From Psychrobacter aquimaris (GTDB lineage: Bacteria; Pseudomonadota; Gammaproteobacteria; Pseudomonadales; Moraxellaceae), in NCBI RefSeq assembly GCF_016107525.1, contig NZ_JABASR010000011.1, forward strand, positions 89,338 through 153,337: a DNA stretch of 64,000 bases, written 5' to 3'. A program made the position numbers and the translations under genes. The notes beneath the pieces are model-generated. The model was not told where the DNA came from, made no database searches, and saw nothing but the letters and a program-made list of their open reading frames with translations. Below, piece after piece: positions 18,887 through 27,334 of the stretch. The stretch's first letter is position 1, and each line of letters begins with the position of its first letter.

Positions 18887-18913
18887 AAAAGCCAGCTATG
18901 ATAGCTGGCTTTT
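18887..18913. terminator. Bidirectional terminator between the cyclase gene and fdx
   Basis: AAAAGCCAGCT and AGCTGGCTTTT form an 11-bp stem with an ATGAT loop; A-run and T-run flank it, so it can end transcription from both convergent genes. Confidence 0.9.
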
Positions 18914-18949
18914 GCAAAATAACAGTCAGGTGAATTTTACGGTTAGTGT

Positions 18950-19288
18950 TTAATGATTTTCTTTTGCATGGTTAAGCGTATATTTAGGAATCTCAATGGT
19001 TAAGTCTTCATCATCGAGCATGACTTGACAAGATAGACGTGAATCAGGCTCCAAACCCCAAGCACGATCTAATAAATCGGCTTCAATATCATCCATTTCA
19101 TCTAAACTATTAAACCCTTTACGAACCACCACATGGCATGTGGTACAGGCTTTTGACATCTCACATGCATGTTCAATTTTAATGCCTTTTTCCAATAGCG
19201 CTTTACATAAGTTGCTGCCAGCTTCTAGCTCGACTTCGGTGCCTTCAGGGCAAATTTCATGATGCGGTAGTACGGTAATTTTTGGCAT
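18950..19288 (-). CDS. fdx: ISC-type [2Fe-2S] ferredoxin
   Basis: Electron donor for Fe-S cluster assembly on IscU. The 112 residues carry the four cluster cysteines Cys42, Cys48, Cys51 and Cys87 in the adrenodoxin-type spacing (CEMSKACTTC and RLSCQV), followed by the IPKYTLNHAKE end typical of Isc ferredoxins. It is the last gene of the isc operon, 92 nt after hscA; no iscX follows. The gene ends at the terminator shared with the cyclase gene. Confidence 0.96.
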   Translation of the reverse strand: MPKITVLPHHEICPEGTEVELEAGSNLCKALLEKGIKIEHACEMSKACTTCHVVVRKGFNSLDEMDDIEADLLDRAWGLEPDSRLSCQVMLDDEDLTIEIPKYTLNHAKENH

Positions 19289-19380
19289 AAATCGTCTTTC
19301 CAGTGCTAATCAATTAAAAGAATAAAAATATAAGAGATGAGCTTAGTATGGTTGCTAAGCCACATTCTTAAATGTATCTG

Positions 19381-21261
19381 CTACCAATCTTGGGCATTCG
19401 TGCCTGCCATGCTGGCTTTGACGCTTTGATTCATAATACGGGCAGCAAAGGCATCACTATGAGGCTTGAGCTTTGCTTGCTGTGCCTCGATAAGTGCCAA
19501 ATCATCAGTACGGAGCGTTGTTTGTAGTGCTTGTATTTGCTCAGCCAATGAGTGCTGCTCCTCAGAAGACAATAAGGCTGCAAATTCTTTAAGGGCAGAT
19601 TGTAGCGCTAATACTTCACGCTCCGCTTCTACCTTAGTCTCGATTAAAGAGCGCGCCTTTTTATCTTCTTCTGCATGCTTGAACCCTGCGACGAGCAACT
19701 GCTCTTTTTGCTCATCGGATAGTCCATAAGAAGGCACAATCTCGATTTTACTTTCTGTCTTGGTTGTGGTTTCTTGGGCGCTGACGGTTAGCTGACCATT
19801 AGCATCAATACTAAAGGTCACTTCAATACGAGCAAACCCAGCTTTCATTGGCGGGATACCATATAGCTCAAAACGACCCAATGAACGGCAGTTATCTACT
19901 GTCTCGCGCTCGCCCTGTACCACATGAATCACCATGCCTGTTTGACCATCTTGATAGGTGGTAAACACTTGGCGTTTTTTGACAGGGATAGGCGTATTAC
20001 GTGGGATAAGCACTTCAACCAGACCACCCATGGTCTCAAGACCTAGCGATAATGGTGTCACATCTAACAATAATAGATTGTTGTCACTATCGCCATTGAC
20101 CAATTGATGGGCAGTTTGGGCAGCGCCTAAAGCAACGACCTCATCTGGATTCAGACGGCAAAGTGGCTGCTTGGCAAAAAATTCAGTCACGACTTGTTGT
20201 ATGGCAGGCATACGCGTTGAGCCACCGACTAAGATAACTTCATCTAGATCTGTGGCAGTCAGCTTAGCATCGCGCAGCACTTGTTCACATACGCTCAACG
20301 TGCGACGACTAACAGGTTCTACGATAGCCAGTACATCTTCACGGCGTAATACACCTTGATAGGCTTGTCCGTTGACAGTGACGTTGATATCGACCTGTTC
20401 AGCATCAGTCAATGCTTGTTTGTAAGCTTTAGCCTCTTGTGCCAGTATTGATTTGTCATGCAAACTCACATCTTTTGGATCAATACTCAGTTGTTTGATA
20501 ATCCAATTGGTAATGAGACGATCAATATCATCCCCACCTAGCGCACTGTTACCACCAGTTGCCAATACTTCAAAGACGCCATCAGTGAGTTTTAATATAG
20601 ACACGTCAAAAGTGCCGCCACCCAAATCATAGATTAAATAATAGCTTTCTTTATTGCTATTTTCACTATTTTGATCAAGACCGTAAGCGACTGCAGCAGC
20701 TGTAGGCTCATTTAGTAAGCGTAGCACATTGATACCAGCGGCTTGGGCAGCATCTTTAGTTGCTTGACGCTGTGCCTCATCAAAATAAGCTGGCACGGTA
20801 ATAACTGCCCCTTCGATGCTGTTTGCAGGTAATGCGCTCGCTGCACGTTGCTCGAGTGCGGCTAATATGCGGGCTGATACTTCGACAGGTGACACCTCAC
20901 CTTGAGCAGTCACGAATGCTGGCATGTCATCTGTACTGCCGCTTAACTCATAAGGGTGAGAGAATTTAATATCAGCTTGACTACGACCCATAAAACGCTT
21001 AGCCGAGACGATCGTATTTTTTGGATCATCCGCCAAATGCGCTAGTGCATCATAGCCGACCAATGGATTGCCAGTAGCTGGATAATAAACGACAGAAGGC
21101 AACAACGTATCTGACGCTGCGCCTGCTTCTAAGACTTGCGCCTTGCCCGAACGTACCACAGCGACCAGTGAGCGCGTGGTACCAAGGTCGATGCCCAAAC
21201 CAAAACGATGCTGGTGAGGTTGGGCGCTTTGATTGGGTTCGGCAATTTGCATTAAAGACAT
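19381..21261 (-). CDS. hscA: Fe-S assembly chaperone HscA (Hsp70 class)
   Basis: Specialised Hsp70 that, with HscB, promotes cluster transfer from IscU by binding its LPPVK motif. The 626 residues (616 in E. coli) show the ATPase signatures GIDLGTTRSLVA near the N-terminus, IYDLGGGTFDVSIL, and VILVGGSTRMPAIQ, then the substrate-binding domain with LGLETMGGLVEVLIPRNTPIP in shortened form typical of HscA. The start is the ATG at 21261; ribosome-binding complementarity is weak. The 201-nt gap to hscB contains two TATAAT-like hexamers on the minus strand. Confidence 0.97.
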   Translation of the reverse strand: MSLMQIAEPNQSAQPHQHRFGLGIDLGTTRSLVAVVRSGKAQVLEAGAASDTLLPSVVYYPATGNPLVGYDALAHLADDPKNTIVSAKRFMGRSQADIKFSHPYELSGSTDDMPAFVTAQGEVSPVEVSARILAALEQRAASALPANSIEGAVITVPAYFDEAQRQATKDAAQAAGINVLRLLNEPTAAAVAYGLDQNSENSNKESYYLIYDLGGGTFDVSILKLTDGVFEVLATGGNSALGGDDIDRLITNWIIKQLSIDPKDVSLHDKSILAQEAKAYKQALTDAEQVDINVTVNGQAYQGVLRREDVLAIVEPVSRRTLSVCEQVLRDAKLTATDLDEVILVGGSTRMPAIQQVVTEFFAKQPLCRLNPDEVVALGAAQTAHQLVNGDSDNNLLLLDVTPLSLGLETMGGLVEVLIPRNTPIPVKKRQVFTTYQDGQTGMVIHVVQGERETVDNCRSLGRFELYGIPPMKAGFARIEVTFSIDANGQLTVSAQETTTKTESKIEIVPSYGLSDEQKEQLLVAGFKHAEEDKKARSLIETKVEAEREVLALQSALKEFAALLSSEEQHSLAEQIQALQTTLRTDDLALIEAQQAKLKPHSDAFAARIMNQSVKASMAGTNAQDW

Positions 21262-21462
21262 AAGGATAACTCAGAGATAAAATAAATAAGTGAAATATAG
21301 TACAGGCATTACGACAATCTGACGAATGCGCTCCTATTATAAGAATATTAAAGCGTAGCAGCTAACAATTTTGGAGATGATAGATTATACGGTATAGTTG
21401 GTACTATTTTAACCAAATATTTAGAATCTGGTTTTTGCATAAAACTCATAACCTACAGCTAT

Positions 21463-22044
21463 TTAAACGTACAGATCATCATCATCTGAATGCTCAGCAG
21501 TTGCTAACTCATCGATACCAGTAGTTACGTCAGCATTTAATTTGACTAAGAATTTCAGTTTTTGTGTCGCATCAATCGCCGTTTGCCAATCTTGGTTTTG
21601 GTAAGCATCGTTAAAACGCTTAGACTGTTTTGCCAGTCGCTCGGTGATTTGAGGGTGTAGTTGTTGCAATGTCGCACGATCTTTACCCTCGATAGCGTCA
21701 TCTAAATCCATTCGCATCTGCATCGCATCCTCTAAGAAGTCTAAGTCTGCGATTGAGTGTTCTAGATTCTGTGCTTGATCGGCCATATCTAGTAGATAGC
21801 TAGCACGACTATCAGGCGCACTTAACGCTTGGTAGGCTTGGTTGATTAATGCTGAAGCTTGCACAGATTGCTGTTGCGCTTGTGAGGTGTTTGCCAGATT
21901 CTTGTCGACATTATCAGGGTGATAACGTTTTTGTAGCAGGCGTAGATGCTGATCGAGACTCTCTTGATTGACTTCAAACTGTACAGGTTGCTCAAATAGG
22001 GCAAAGAAGTTATCAAACTGGGCTTCTGCAGTAATGTCTCTCAT
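21463..22044 (-). CDS. hscB: Fe-S assembly co-chaperone HscB (J-domain)
   Basis: J-domain protein that brings IscU to HscA and stimulates its ATPase. The 193 residues (171 in E. coli) have an N-terminal J domain with the HPDN tetrad (HPD motif) after LQKRY, and a C-terminal three-helix IscU-binding domain (RASYLLDMADQA, LEDAMQMRMDLDDA). There is an extra acidic tail of about 20 residues ending EHSDDDDLYV. The order iscA-hscB-hscA is that of the standard isc operon. Confidence 0.95.
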   Translation of the reverse strand: MRDITAEAQFDNFFALFEQPVQFEVNQESLDQHLRLLQKRYHPDNVDKNLANTSQAQQQSVQASALINQAYQALSAPDSRASYLLDMADQAQNLEHSIADLDFLEDAMQMRMDLDDAIEGKDRATLQQLHPQITERLAKQSKRFNDAYQNQDWQTAIDATQKLKFLVKLNADVTTGIDELATAEHSDDDDLYV

Positions 22045-22162
22045 ATCATACGCCTTGCTTTTTATTTGTTTTGAAAGTTTTCTTTAGTTGAGAACATATT
22101 TACGATGACTTAAATATAGAGTCGGTAAACTCTAAACTAAAGGGTTTTCAACCTTTCGTTCA

Positions 22163-22483
22163 TTAGACGGTAAAAGATTCACCGCAACCACATTCGCCTT
22201 TTTGATTAGGATTGGTGAACTTAAAGCCTTCGTTAAGACCTTCTTTTTCGTAGTCCATCAACAAACCATCTAAATACACCAAACTTTTAGGATCAATAAA
22301 GATGTTAACGCCGCGGCTTTCGTAACGCGTGTCATTTTCATCAGGGGTATCTACAAACTCTAAAACGTAAGCTAAGCCTGAGCAACCCGCGGTACGGATA
22401 CCCACTCGAATACCTTCACCTTTGCCGCGATTGTCCAAAAAGTCTCGAACATGCTGAGCGGCGCGTTCTGTCATTTCAATCAT
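22163..22483 (-). CDS. iscA: Iron-sulfur cluster assembly protein IscA
   Basis: A-type carrier for Fe-S clusters or iron. The 106 residues match E. coli IscA (107), and the three ligand cysteines are at Cys34 (AGCSGLAY) and Cys98/Cys100 (GECGCGESF). An in-frame ATG lies four codons upstream (22495), but GGGAG overlaps it and is spaced 5 nt before the ATG at 22483, which therefore is the likely start. It is separated from iscU by 248 nt that contain a terminator-like hairpin. Confidence 0.95.
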   Translation of the reverse strand: MIEMTERAAQHVRDFLDNRGKGEGIRVGIRTAGCSGLAYVLEFVDTPDENDTRYESRGVNIFIDPKSLVYLDGLLMDYEKEGLNEGFKFTNPNQKGECGCGESFTV

Positions 22484-22607
22484 GCCAACTCCCATTGACT
22501 ATCAATAATAAATATCAATCAAAAAATCTGTATAAACTGGCAATGAAAATAGCGCACTTGCCAAAATAATCTTAATAACGACCAGTTAATAATCGCTAGA
22601 AAATAAA

Positions 22608-22639
22608 AGGTGACAATTACATTAGCGTTATTGTCACCT
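22608..22639 (-). terminator. Terminator-like hairpin inside the isc operon (iscU-iscA)
   Basis: On the minus strand AGGTGACAAT and ATTGTCACCT form a perfect 10-bp stem with a 12-nt loop, followed by TTTATTTTC. It lies about 90 nt after the iscU stop and 125 nt before iscA. It may reduce transcription of iscA-hscBA-fdx relative to iscRSU, or protect the 3' end of an iscRSU transcript. Confidence 0.6.
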
Positions 22640-22730
22640 CTTTAGCGTTAGTAGCTGTTCAATACATCGACTACTAAAGTACTGCCATTAAGACCGTGTA
22701 CTTAGAACTACAATACTTCCGCTAACAGGT

Positions 22731-23141
22731 TTAGCTAGCCGTTTCTTCTGTCTCTACTGCTGCGCTATGCTTACCTTTATAGTCGCTAATAGCAGCTTTA
22801 ATGGCGTCTTCAGCAAGTACAGAGCAATGCACTTTTACTGGTGGTAAGGCCAGTTCTTTCGCGATATCGTTGTTTTTGATTTCGCCCGCTTGATCCAAGC
22901 TTTTGCCTTTTAGCCACTCAGTAACGAGCGAGCTTGAAGCGATTGCTGAACCACAGCCATAAGTTTTAAAGCGTGCATCTTCAATGATGCCGTTATCATC
23001 AACTTGAATTTGTAGACGCATCACATCGCCACATGCTGGGGCACCAACCATACCGGTACCAACATTTTTAGCATTCTTATCAAGATTGCCAACGTTGCGT
23101 GGGTTTTCGTAATGATCAATAACTTGGTCACTATAGGCCAT
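22731..23141 (-). CDS. iscU: Fe-S cluster scaffold IscU
   Basis: Scaffold on which IscS-derived sulfur and iron are built into [2Fe-2S] clusters. The 136 residues carry the ligands Cys37, Asp39, Cys63 and Cys106, and the HscA-binding motif LPPVK at residues 99-103 just before Cys106. The Ala/Glu/Thr tail is a few residues longer than in E. coli (128). AGGAGA lies 7 nt before the ATG. It is downstream of iscS by 153 nt. Confidence 0.98.
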   Translation of the reverse strand: MAYSDQVIDHYENPRNVGNLDKNAKNVGTGMVGAPACGDVMRLQIQVDDNGIIEDARFKTYGCGSAIASSSLVTEWLKGKSLDQAGEIKNNDIAKELALPPVKVHCSVLAEDAIKAAISDYKGKHSAAVETEETAS

Positions 23142-23294
23142 GGGGTTTTCTCCTGGTTAGATGATGAGTGGTAGGTTATTAATCTTTGAAACACTACCAA
23201 CTCATCGATAATTGGGGTCAAACACTTAATTTTAATTGTCTGATCAATCGTTTATTAAATACATTGAATACGATATTACTATCTATACTTTATT

Positions 23295-24521
23295 TTAGTG
23301 CTCAGCCCATTCGACTGAATTCAAATCAACACCTTCTTGGTACATATCCCAAAGTGGTGATAGAGCACGTAATTTATCAACAGCTTCATGCATTTGCTTG
23401 ATAACGGTATCGATGTCTTCTTCAGTGGTATAACGGCCGAAGCTGAAGCGGATTGAGCTGTGCGCCAATTCGTCTGGGCGACCGATAGCACGCAATACAT
23501 ATGATGGCTCAAGCGTCGCTGACGTACAGGCTGAGCCTGATGATACAGCCAAGTCTTTAAGTGACATCATTAGCGATTCACCTTCAACAAAGTTAAAGCT
23601 GATGTTTACAATGTTAGGTACACTGTTTTCAAGATCACCGTTTAGGTAAATCTCTTCGATATCTTGTAGACCATCCCACAGTTTTTGGCGTAGTTTTGCT
23701 GCATGTGCATGGTCTTCTTCATAACGCTCATTGGCTAAAGCAAATGCTGCCCCAAGACCAACGATTTGATGTGTCGGTAATGTACCTGAACGCATACCGC
23801 GCTCATGACCACCGCCATGCTGCTCTGCTTTCAAACGGATACGTGGCTTACGGCGAACAAATAATGCACCAATACCTTTAGGACCGTAGGCTTTGTGACC
23901 TGAAAAGCTCATCAAGTCGATCTTCGTGGTTTCAAGGTCAATCAATACTTTACCAACAGATTGTGCGCCATCGACGTGGAACACCACACCCGCTTCACGA
24001 GTGATTTCACCAACTGCAGCGACATCAGTAATCGTGCCAAGCTCATTATTTACCATCATGAGTGATACTAAGATAGTATCGTCACGTAGGGCTTCTTTCA
24101 CTTGCTGTGGCAAAATAAGACCCGTGCTTGGTTGTGGCTCAAGATAAGTAATCTCAAAACCTTCTTGCTCAAGCTCACGGCACGTATCTAATACCGCTTT
24201 ATGTTCGATCTTACTGGTAATAATGTGCTTACCACGAGATTGATAAAAATGCGCTGCACCTTTAATGGCTAAGTTATCTGATTCTGTTGCACCAGAAGTA
24301 AAGACGATTTCGCGTGGATCAGCGTTAATGACTTCAGCCACTTGTTGACGCGCTGTTTCTACAGCTTCTTCTGCTTGCCAACCATAGCCATGCGAGCGCG
24401 AGGCTGGGTTACCAAAGATGCCATCTACTGTCAGATACTCGCTCATCTTAGCAGCTACTGATTTTGCAACTGGTGTGGTGGCGGCATAATCTAAGTATAT
24501 AAGGTTGTTATGTTGGCTCAT
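23295..24521 (-). CDS. iscS: Cysteine desulfurase IscS
   Basis: PLP enzyme that takes sulfur from cysteine for Fe-S clusters and thio-modified tRNAs. At 408 residues it matches E. coli IscS (404). The start strand is [11 protein letters not shown]; Lys210 in [12 protein letters not shown] binds PLP, with [10 protein letters not shown] carrying the PLP-stacking Asp; Cys332 in the mobile loop [17 protein letters not shown] is the active cysteine. The frame is open to 24695, but the start is the ATG at 24521, because it overlaps the iscR stop by four bases (ATGA), a sign of translational coupling. Confidence 0.97.
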   Translation of the reverse strand: MSQHNNLIYLDYAATTPVAKSVAAKMSEYLTVDGIFGNPASRSHGYGWQAEEAVETARQQVAEVINADPREIVFTSGATESDNLAIKGAAHFYQSRGKHIITSKIEHKAVLDTCRELEQEGFEITYLEPQPSTGLILPQQVKEALRDDTILVSLMMVNNELGTITDVAAVGEITREAGVVFHVDGAQSVGKVLIDLETTKIDLMSFSGHKAYGPKGIGALFVRRKPRIRLKAEQHGGGHERGMRSGTLPTHQIVGLGAAFALANERYEEDHAHAAKLRQKLWDGLQDIEEIYLNGDLENSVPNIVNISFNFVEGESLMMSLKDLAVSSGSACTSATLEPSYVLRAIGRPDELAHSSIRFSFGRYTTEEDIDTVIKQMHEAVDKLRALSPLWDMYQEGVDLNSVEWAEH

Positions 24522-25027
24522 GCTGGGTTTGCCTCGCTGTTCGATAGGGTAATAGTGTTGATATCTTTTATGGAAATCTCTTTGGTAGAGTTGTGCTGAC
24601 GCTCTGACACTGACTGCACATTTTCCATGTCTAATAATTGCGCTAATGTTATATTTTTCAAGTACTGTTCGATATGATTGGACAGTGCACACCATAAATC
24701 ATGGGTTAAGCACATTGTACCACCTTGACAGTCGCCACGTCCTTCGCACTGCATCGCATTAACCGATTCATCGACGGCAGATATGATGCTCATCACGTCT
24801 ATCTCATGCAATGGTTTGGCTAGATGATAGCCGCCTGCTGCACCTCGGATGCTAGTGACAAGACCACGTTTACGAAGTTTGGAAAACAGTTGTTCAAGGT
24901 AAGAGATAGAAATCGATTGCCGCTTGGCGATATCAGATAAGGAGACTGCAGTGTCTTGTTGGCTGGTCTGTAATGCCAAATCTAGTAACGCAGTAACGGC
25001 ATATCTGCCTCGAGTAGTCAAACGCAT
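24518..25027 (-). CDS. iscR: Rrf2-family Fe-S cluster regulator IscR
   Basis: Represses the isc operon when loaded with a [2Fe-2S] cluster, so expression rises when clusters are scarce. The 169 residues have the winged-helix domain starting [18 protein letters not shown], the recognition helix region [18 protein letters not shown], and cluster ligands Cys94, Cys100 and Cys106 (C-x5-C-x5-C) plus His109. The C-terminal tail is polar as in E. coli (162 residues). It is the first gene of the operon, overlaps iscS by 4 nt, and has an IscR-type operator at its own promoter about 180 nt upstream. Confidence 0.97.
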   Translation of the reverse strand: MRLTTRGRYAVTALLDLALQTSQQDTAVSLSDIAKRQSISISYLEQLFSKLRKRGLVTSIRGAAGGYHLAKPLHEIDVMSIISAVDESVNAMQCEGRGDCQGGTMCLTHDLWCALSNHIEQYLKNITLAQLLDMENVQSVSERQHNSTKEISIKDINTITLSNSEANPA

Positions 25028-25202
25028 GTGTTATCTCCAAACTTTTAAGTCATTTTTATTTAACAACGACCTCAGCAAAATGATAGTGGTGGCAGCTTGT
25101 AAGTAATATGGAAGCTACTGATGGAATCATATAATAGCTAAGTTGTGTCTTATCGTTATTAAACAGCAGATAATTAACCCGATGTGTGCAACGATTAAGC
25201 CA

Positions 25203-25236
25203 ATTATACTTAATCCTGAGTAATTTAGTCAAGATT
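25203..25236 (-). promoter_or_regulatory. isc operon promoter with type 1 IscR operator
   Basis: On the minus strand TTGACT (25227-25232) and a perfect TATAAT (25203-25208) are 18 nt apart. The sequence TTGACTAAATTACTCAGG follows the published type 1 IscR consensus (YYGACTRWWWYAGTCRR) with one mismatch, in the YAGTC half, so the operator covers the -35 and spacer. The transcript leader to iscR is about 170 nt. Confidence 0.85.
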
Positions 25237-25512
25237 AAAGTGTGGTTGAATGGTTAATCGAGCTTATTACTATGATTGATAAAAACAATGGTATTAAAAG
25301 GAGGGGAGATAAGATTGAAAACATTGATTCCTAGTATTTTTAAAATACTAAAATACAGTCTTGAGGTTTGAGTTCTAAGTTTTTTCTTTAACGTCTATGA
25401 ATTATATTAGGGCGTGTTGAATATTCAACACGCCCTAATCATATAAGCGTTTAATATCGCGTAATCGGCATCAAACGCATTCGGTAAGGTAAGCAACCTT
25501 TCATTGGTGAAA
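25237..25512. other. Intergenic region iscR / UbiJ-like gene
   Basis: AT-rich spacer between the isc promoter and the 3' end of the upstream minus-strand gene. The only structure seen is the 34-bp perfect palindrome at 25406-25439. Confidence 0.5.
25406..25439. repeat. 34-bp perfect palindrome
   Basis: ATTAGGGCGTGTTGAAT is followed immediately by its exact complement. The core TAGGGCGTGT also occurs at 31619 and, inverted, at 10820. It lies 70 nt after the stop of the minus-strand gene at 25513 and could end its transcript, but no T-run follows; two fused ends of a small mobile element are another reading. Confidence 0.85.
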
Positions 25513-26157
25513 TTAATTCATCAATAGCGCGATAATGGCTGCGATCATAATGACAAGCGCTACAACAGTCACAATCATCAAGGTCTTCTGTTTGCTTTGT
25601 AACTCTTTAACAGTGGTTTCAAGCTCACGGTTTTTAATGGTTAATGTATTTATCTGGGTTTGTTGCTCTTTAATACGCAGCTTATAGTGATCCTTTTTTT
25701 CGGCCATTTCAGCATCAGACGGCTTAGTTTTACCTTTGCCACCTTTTATTTTTTTAATCAGACCTTGAATTAAGCTACCAAGACCGAGTTGCATAATAAA
25801 CTGCTTGACCAACTGTACTTGGACAGACTCGCCGCGCATTTGTAGTTTTTCGGTGGTTTCGCTGTCATGAGTAGTGATCGCATTGATAACTTGGATGCTA
25901 TAAGCATTGATGATGACGTCAGGTTCACTGCGGTCAATAGGTAATTGTGCGTCTAATAATACGCCTTTGGTACTAAAAGTGGCAAATACCTCAACATGTG
26001 GTAAATATAAGCGTAGCGCCACGACAGTACCTTGCTTGGCAAGTGGATAAGCGGCTTTACGTAGTTCGGGATCTAAACGTAGCAATAGTGTCAGCGCCGA
26101 CTCGATGAACACCAGAATGATATTAAGAAAAGAGTGGGACAACGTAGAACGCTTCAT
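25513..26157 (-). CDS. Membrane-anchored protein with UbiJ/SCP2-like region
   Basis: A 214-residue protein I recognise only in part. Residues ~10-130 resemble the SCP2-like domain of UbiJ (the ubiquinone-synthesis accessory factor): amphipathic strands such as LRLYLPHVEVFATFSTKGV, then DVIINAYSIQVINAI and MRGESVQVQLVKQF, where UbiJ has a similar lipid-binding pattern. Then come a Gly/Lys-rich linker (KKIKGGKGKTK), a coiled coil (~145-185) and a C-terminal transmembrane helix (VALVIMIAAIIALLMN). The frame extends to a TTG at 26202, but the ATG at 26157 is preferred. The ubiE and ubiB neighbours of ubiJ are absent. Function not assigned. Confidence 0.7.
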   Translation of the reverse strand: MKRSTLSHSFLNIILVFIESALTLLLRLDPELRKAAYPLAKQGTVVALRLYLPHVEVFATFSTKGVLLDAQLPIDRSEPDVIINAYSIQVINAITTHDSETTEKLQMRGESVQVQLVKQFIMQLGLGSLIQGLIKKIKGGKGKTKPSDAEMAEKKDHYKLRIKEQQTQINTLTIKNRELETTVKELQSKQKTLMIVTVVALVIMIAAIIALLMN

Positions 26158-26600
26158 GTAAATAATCCGTTTTATATTTGGCAAATTAGAGGCAAAAGAC
26201 AAACAAGAGTCAAACTTGACCCAAAAGGTACAATGATATTTTGCTTATAGTAACGCCTTTATAGTAAAAAGTAACGCTAGTTTCTGTCAGTTGGAAAATT
26301 ATTACTTTACAATTTGATAGTCAACAAGGACACTAATATTTATGACTGGTAATGCATCAGTAAGAGATGACATGTCTTTGAACGATCAGGCAGTATAGAG
26401 GTTGACTAGCTAAGTCAACGTTAGAAAAATGCAAGGTTGCTAGCCGTTATAACCGTTGCAGAGGCTTTGCGTAACATTGAGTGTCAAATACGTAGTACAG
26501 TAGGCAAAAATATGTAAAATCGCTTGCGCTCCTTATGCTGCCTTGATATAAAGACGATAACAAAGCGAAACCTGTTAATACGCCAGTCAGGCAGTTTTTA
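26158..26600. other. Intergenic region upstream of hupB
   Basis: About 440 nt of AT-rich DNA between divergent genes. A short direct repeat (AGTAACGC, about 26250 and 26268) is seen; nothing else is recognised. The lon gene that precedes hupB in many gammaproteobacteria is not here. Confidence 0.5.
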
Positions 26601-26629
26601 TTGCTTAAATGCTATGAGAGCGTTACAAT
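26601..26629 (+). promoter_or_regulatory. Promoter of hupB
   Basis: TTGCTT and TACAAT are 17 nt apart, with the -10 ending 47 nt before the hupB ATG. Confidence 0.55.
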
Positions 26630-26676
26630 GCTTGGCGTGAGCGTTTATTATCCCCCTTAAACTTGAAGGAAATTTT

Positions 26677-26949
26677 ATGAATAAGTCAGAATTAATTGAT
26701 AGCATCGCAGACAAAAGTGGCCTAAACAAAACCCAAGCTGGCGATGCATTGAATGCTGTTATGGAAAGTGTTGGTGAAGCGCTAGAAGCTGGCGATAGCA
26801 TCTCATTGGTTGGTTTTGGTACTTTCAGCGTAAAAGACCGTAAAGCACGTACTGGCCGTAACCCTAAGACGGGTGAAGAGCTTAGCATTCCAGCAAGCAA
26901 AGTACCAAGCTTTAAAGCAGGTAAAAACTTAAAAGAGCGCTTAAACTAA
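26677..26949 (+). CDS. hupB: DNA-binding protein HU
   Basis: Abundant histone-like protein that compacts DNA and bends it without sequence specificity. The 90 residues are the full HU length: [20 protein letters not shown] helices, [17 protein letters not shown] strands, the flexible arm with [14 protein letters not shown] and the C-terminal helix [21 protein letters not shown] lies 7 nt before the ATG. The order hupB-ppiD is that of E. coli, which supports the hupB name over hupA. A terminator follows. Confidence 0.96.
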   Translation: MNKSELIDSIADKSGLNKTQAGDALNAVMESVGEALEAGDSISLVGFGTFSVKDRKARTGRNPKTGEELSIPASKVPSFKAGKNLKERLN

Positions 26950-27069
26950 GCCGTTCTTTTAAAAGTAGACGCTGTATAACGACGTAATATACGAATGAAT
27001 ACGGCATTTACTAATAGTAAAGCATAATATGGTTTATAGCATGGCTAATAAGTCATGGTATGAATCATA

Positions 27070-27100
27070 AAAAAGCACCTAGATATTAGGTGCTTTTTTT
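27070..27100 (+). terminator. Intrinsic terminator of hupB
   Basis: A perfect 11-bp stem AAAAAGCACCT/AGGTGCTTTTT with a 7-nt loop and T-run, 120 nt after the stop. The following 230 nt to ppiD (27101-27334) show no other clear element. Confidence 0.93.
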
Positions 27101-27334
27101 ATCGCTATAGTTTGTATCATACCACGTGAATATTTTGAGTCTGCATCAAAAATCACGTATCATAGGGCGCGCGATAGATGCGTTGTTCAAATAAGGCTGT
27201 TTTACTCAGTCTTGTTGTTCTATATCAAATTCACACGTTCTTATTCTTACCATTGCCTGCTTAGATAGCGTTGATATTAATAGTAATATTACAATGGTTT
27301 TTCATCAATATAGGTTTATAAAGCAGAGATAACT

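Noticed and set aside
21336..21389. Two TATAAT hexamers on the minus strand between hscB and hscA as an internal promoter
   Set aside because: The TTG-like hexamers nearby are at 18-21 nt and poorly matched, so chance occurrence in AT-rich DNA cannot be excluded.
18950..25027. Absence of iscX after fdx as a meaningful loss
   Set aside because: Many gammaproteobacterial isc operons lack iscX at this place.
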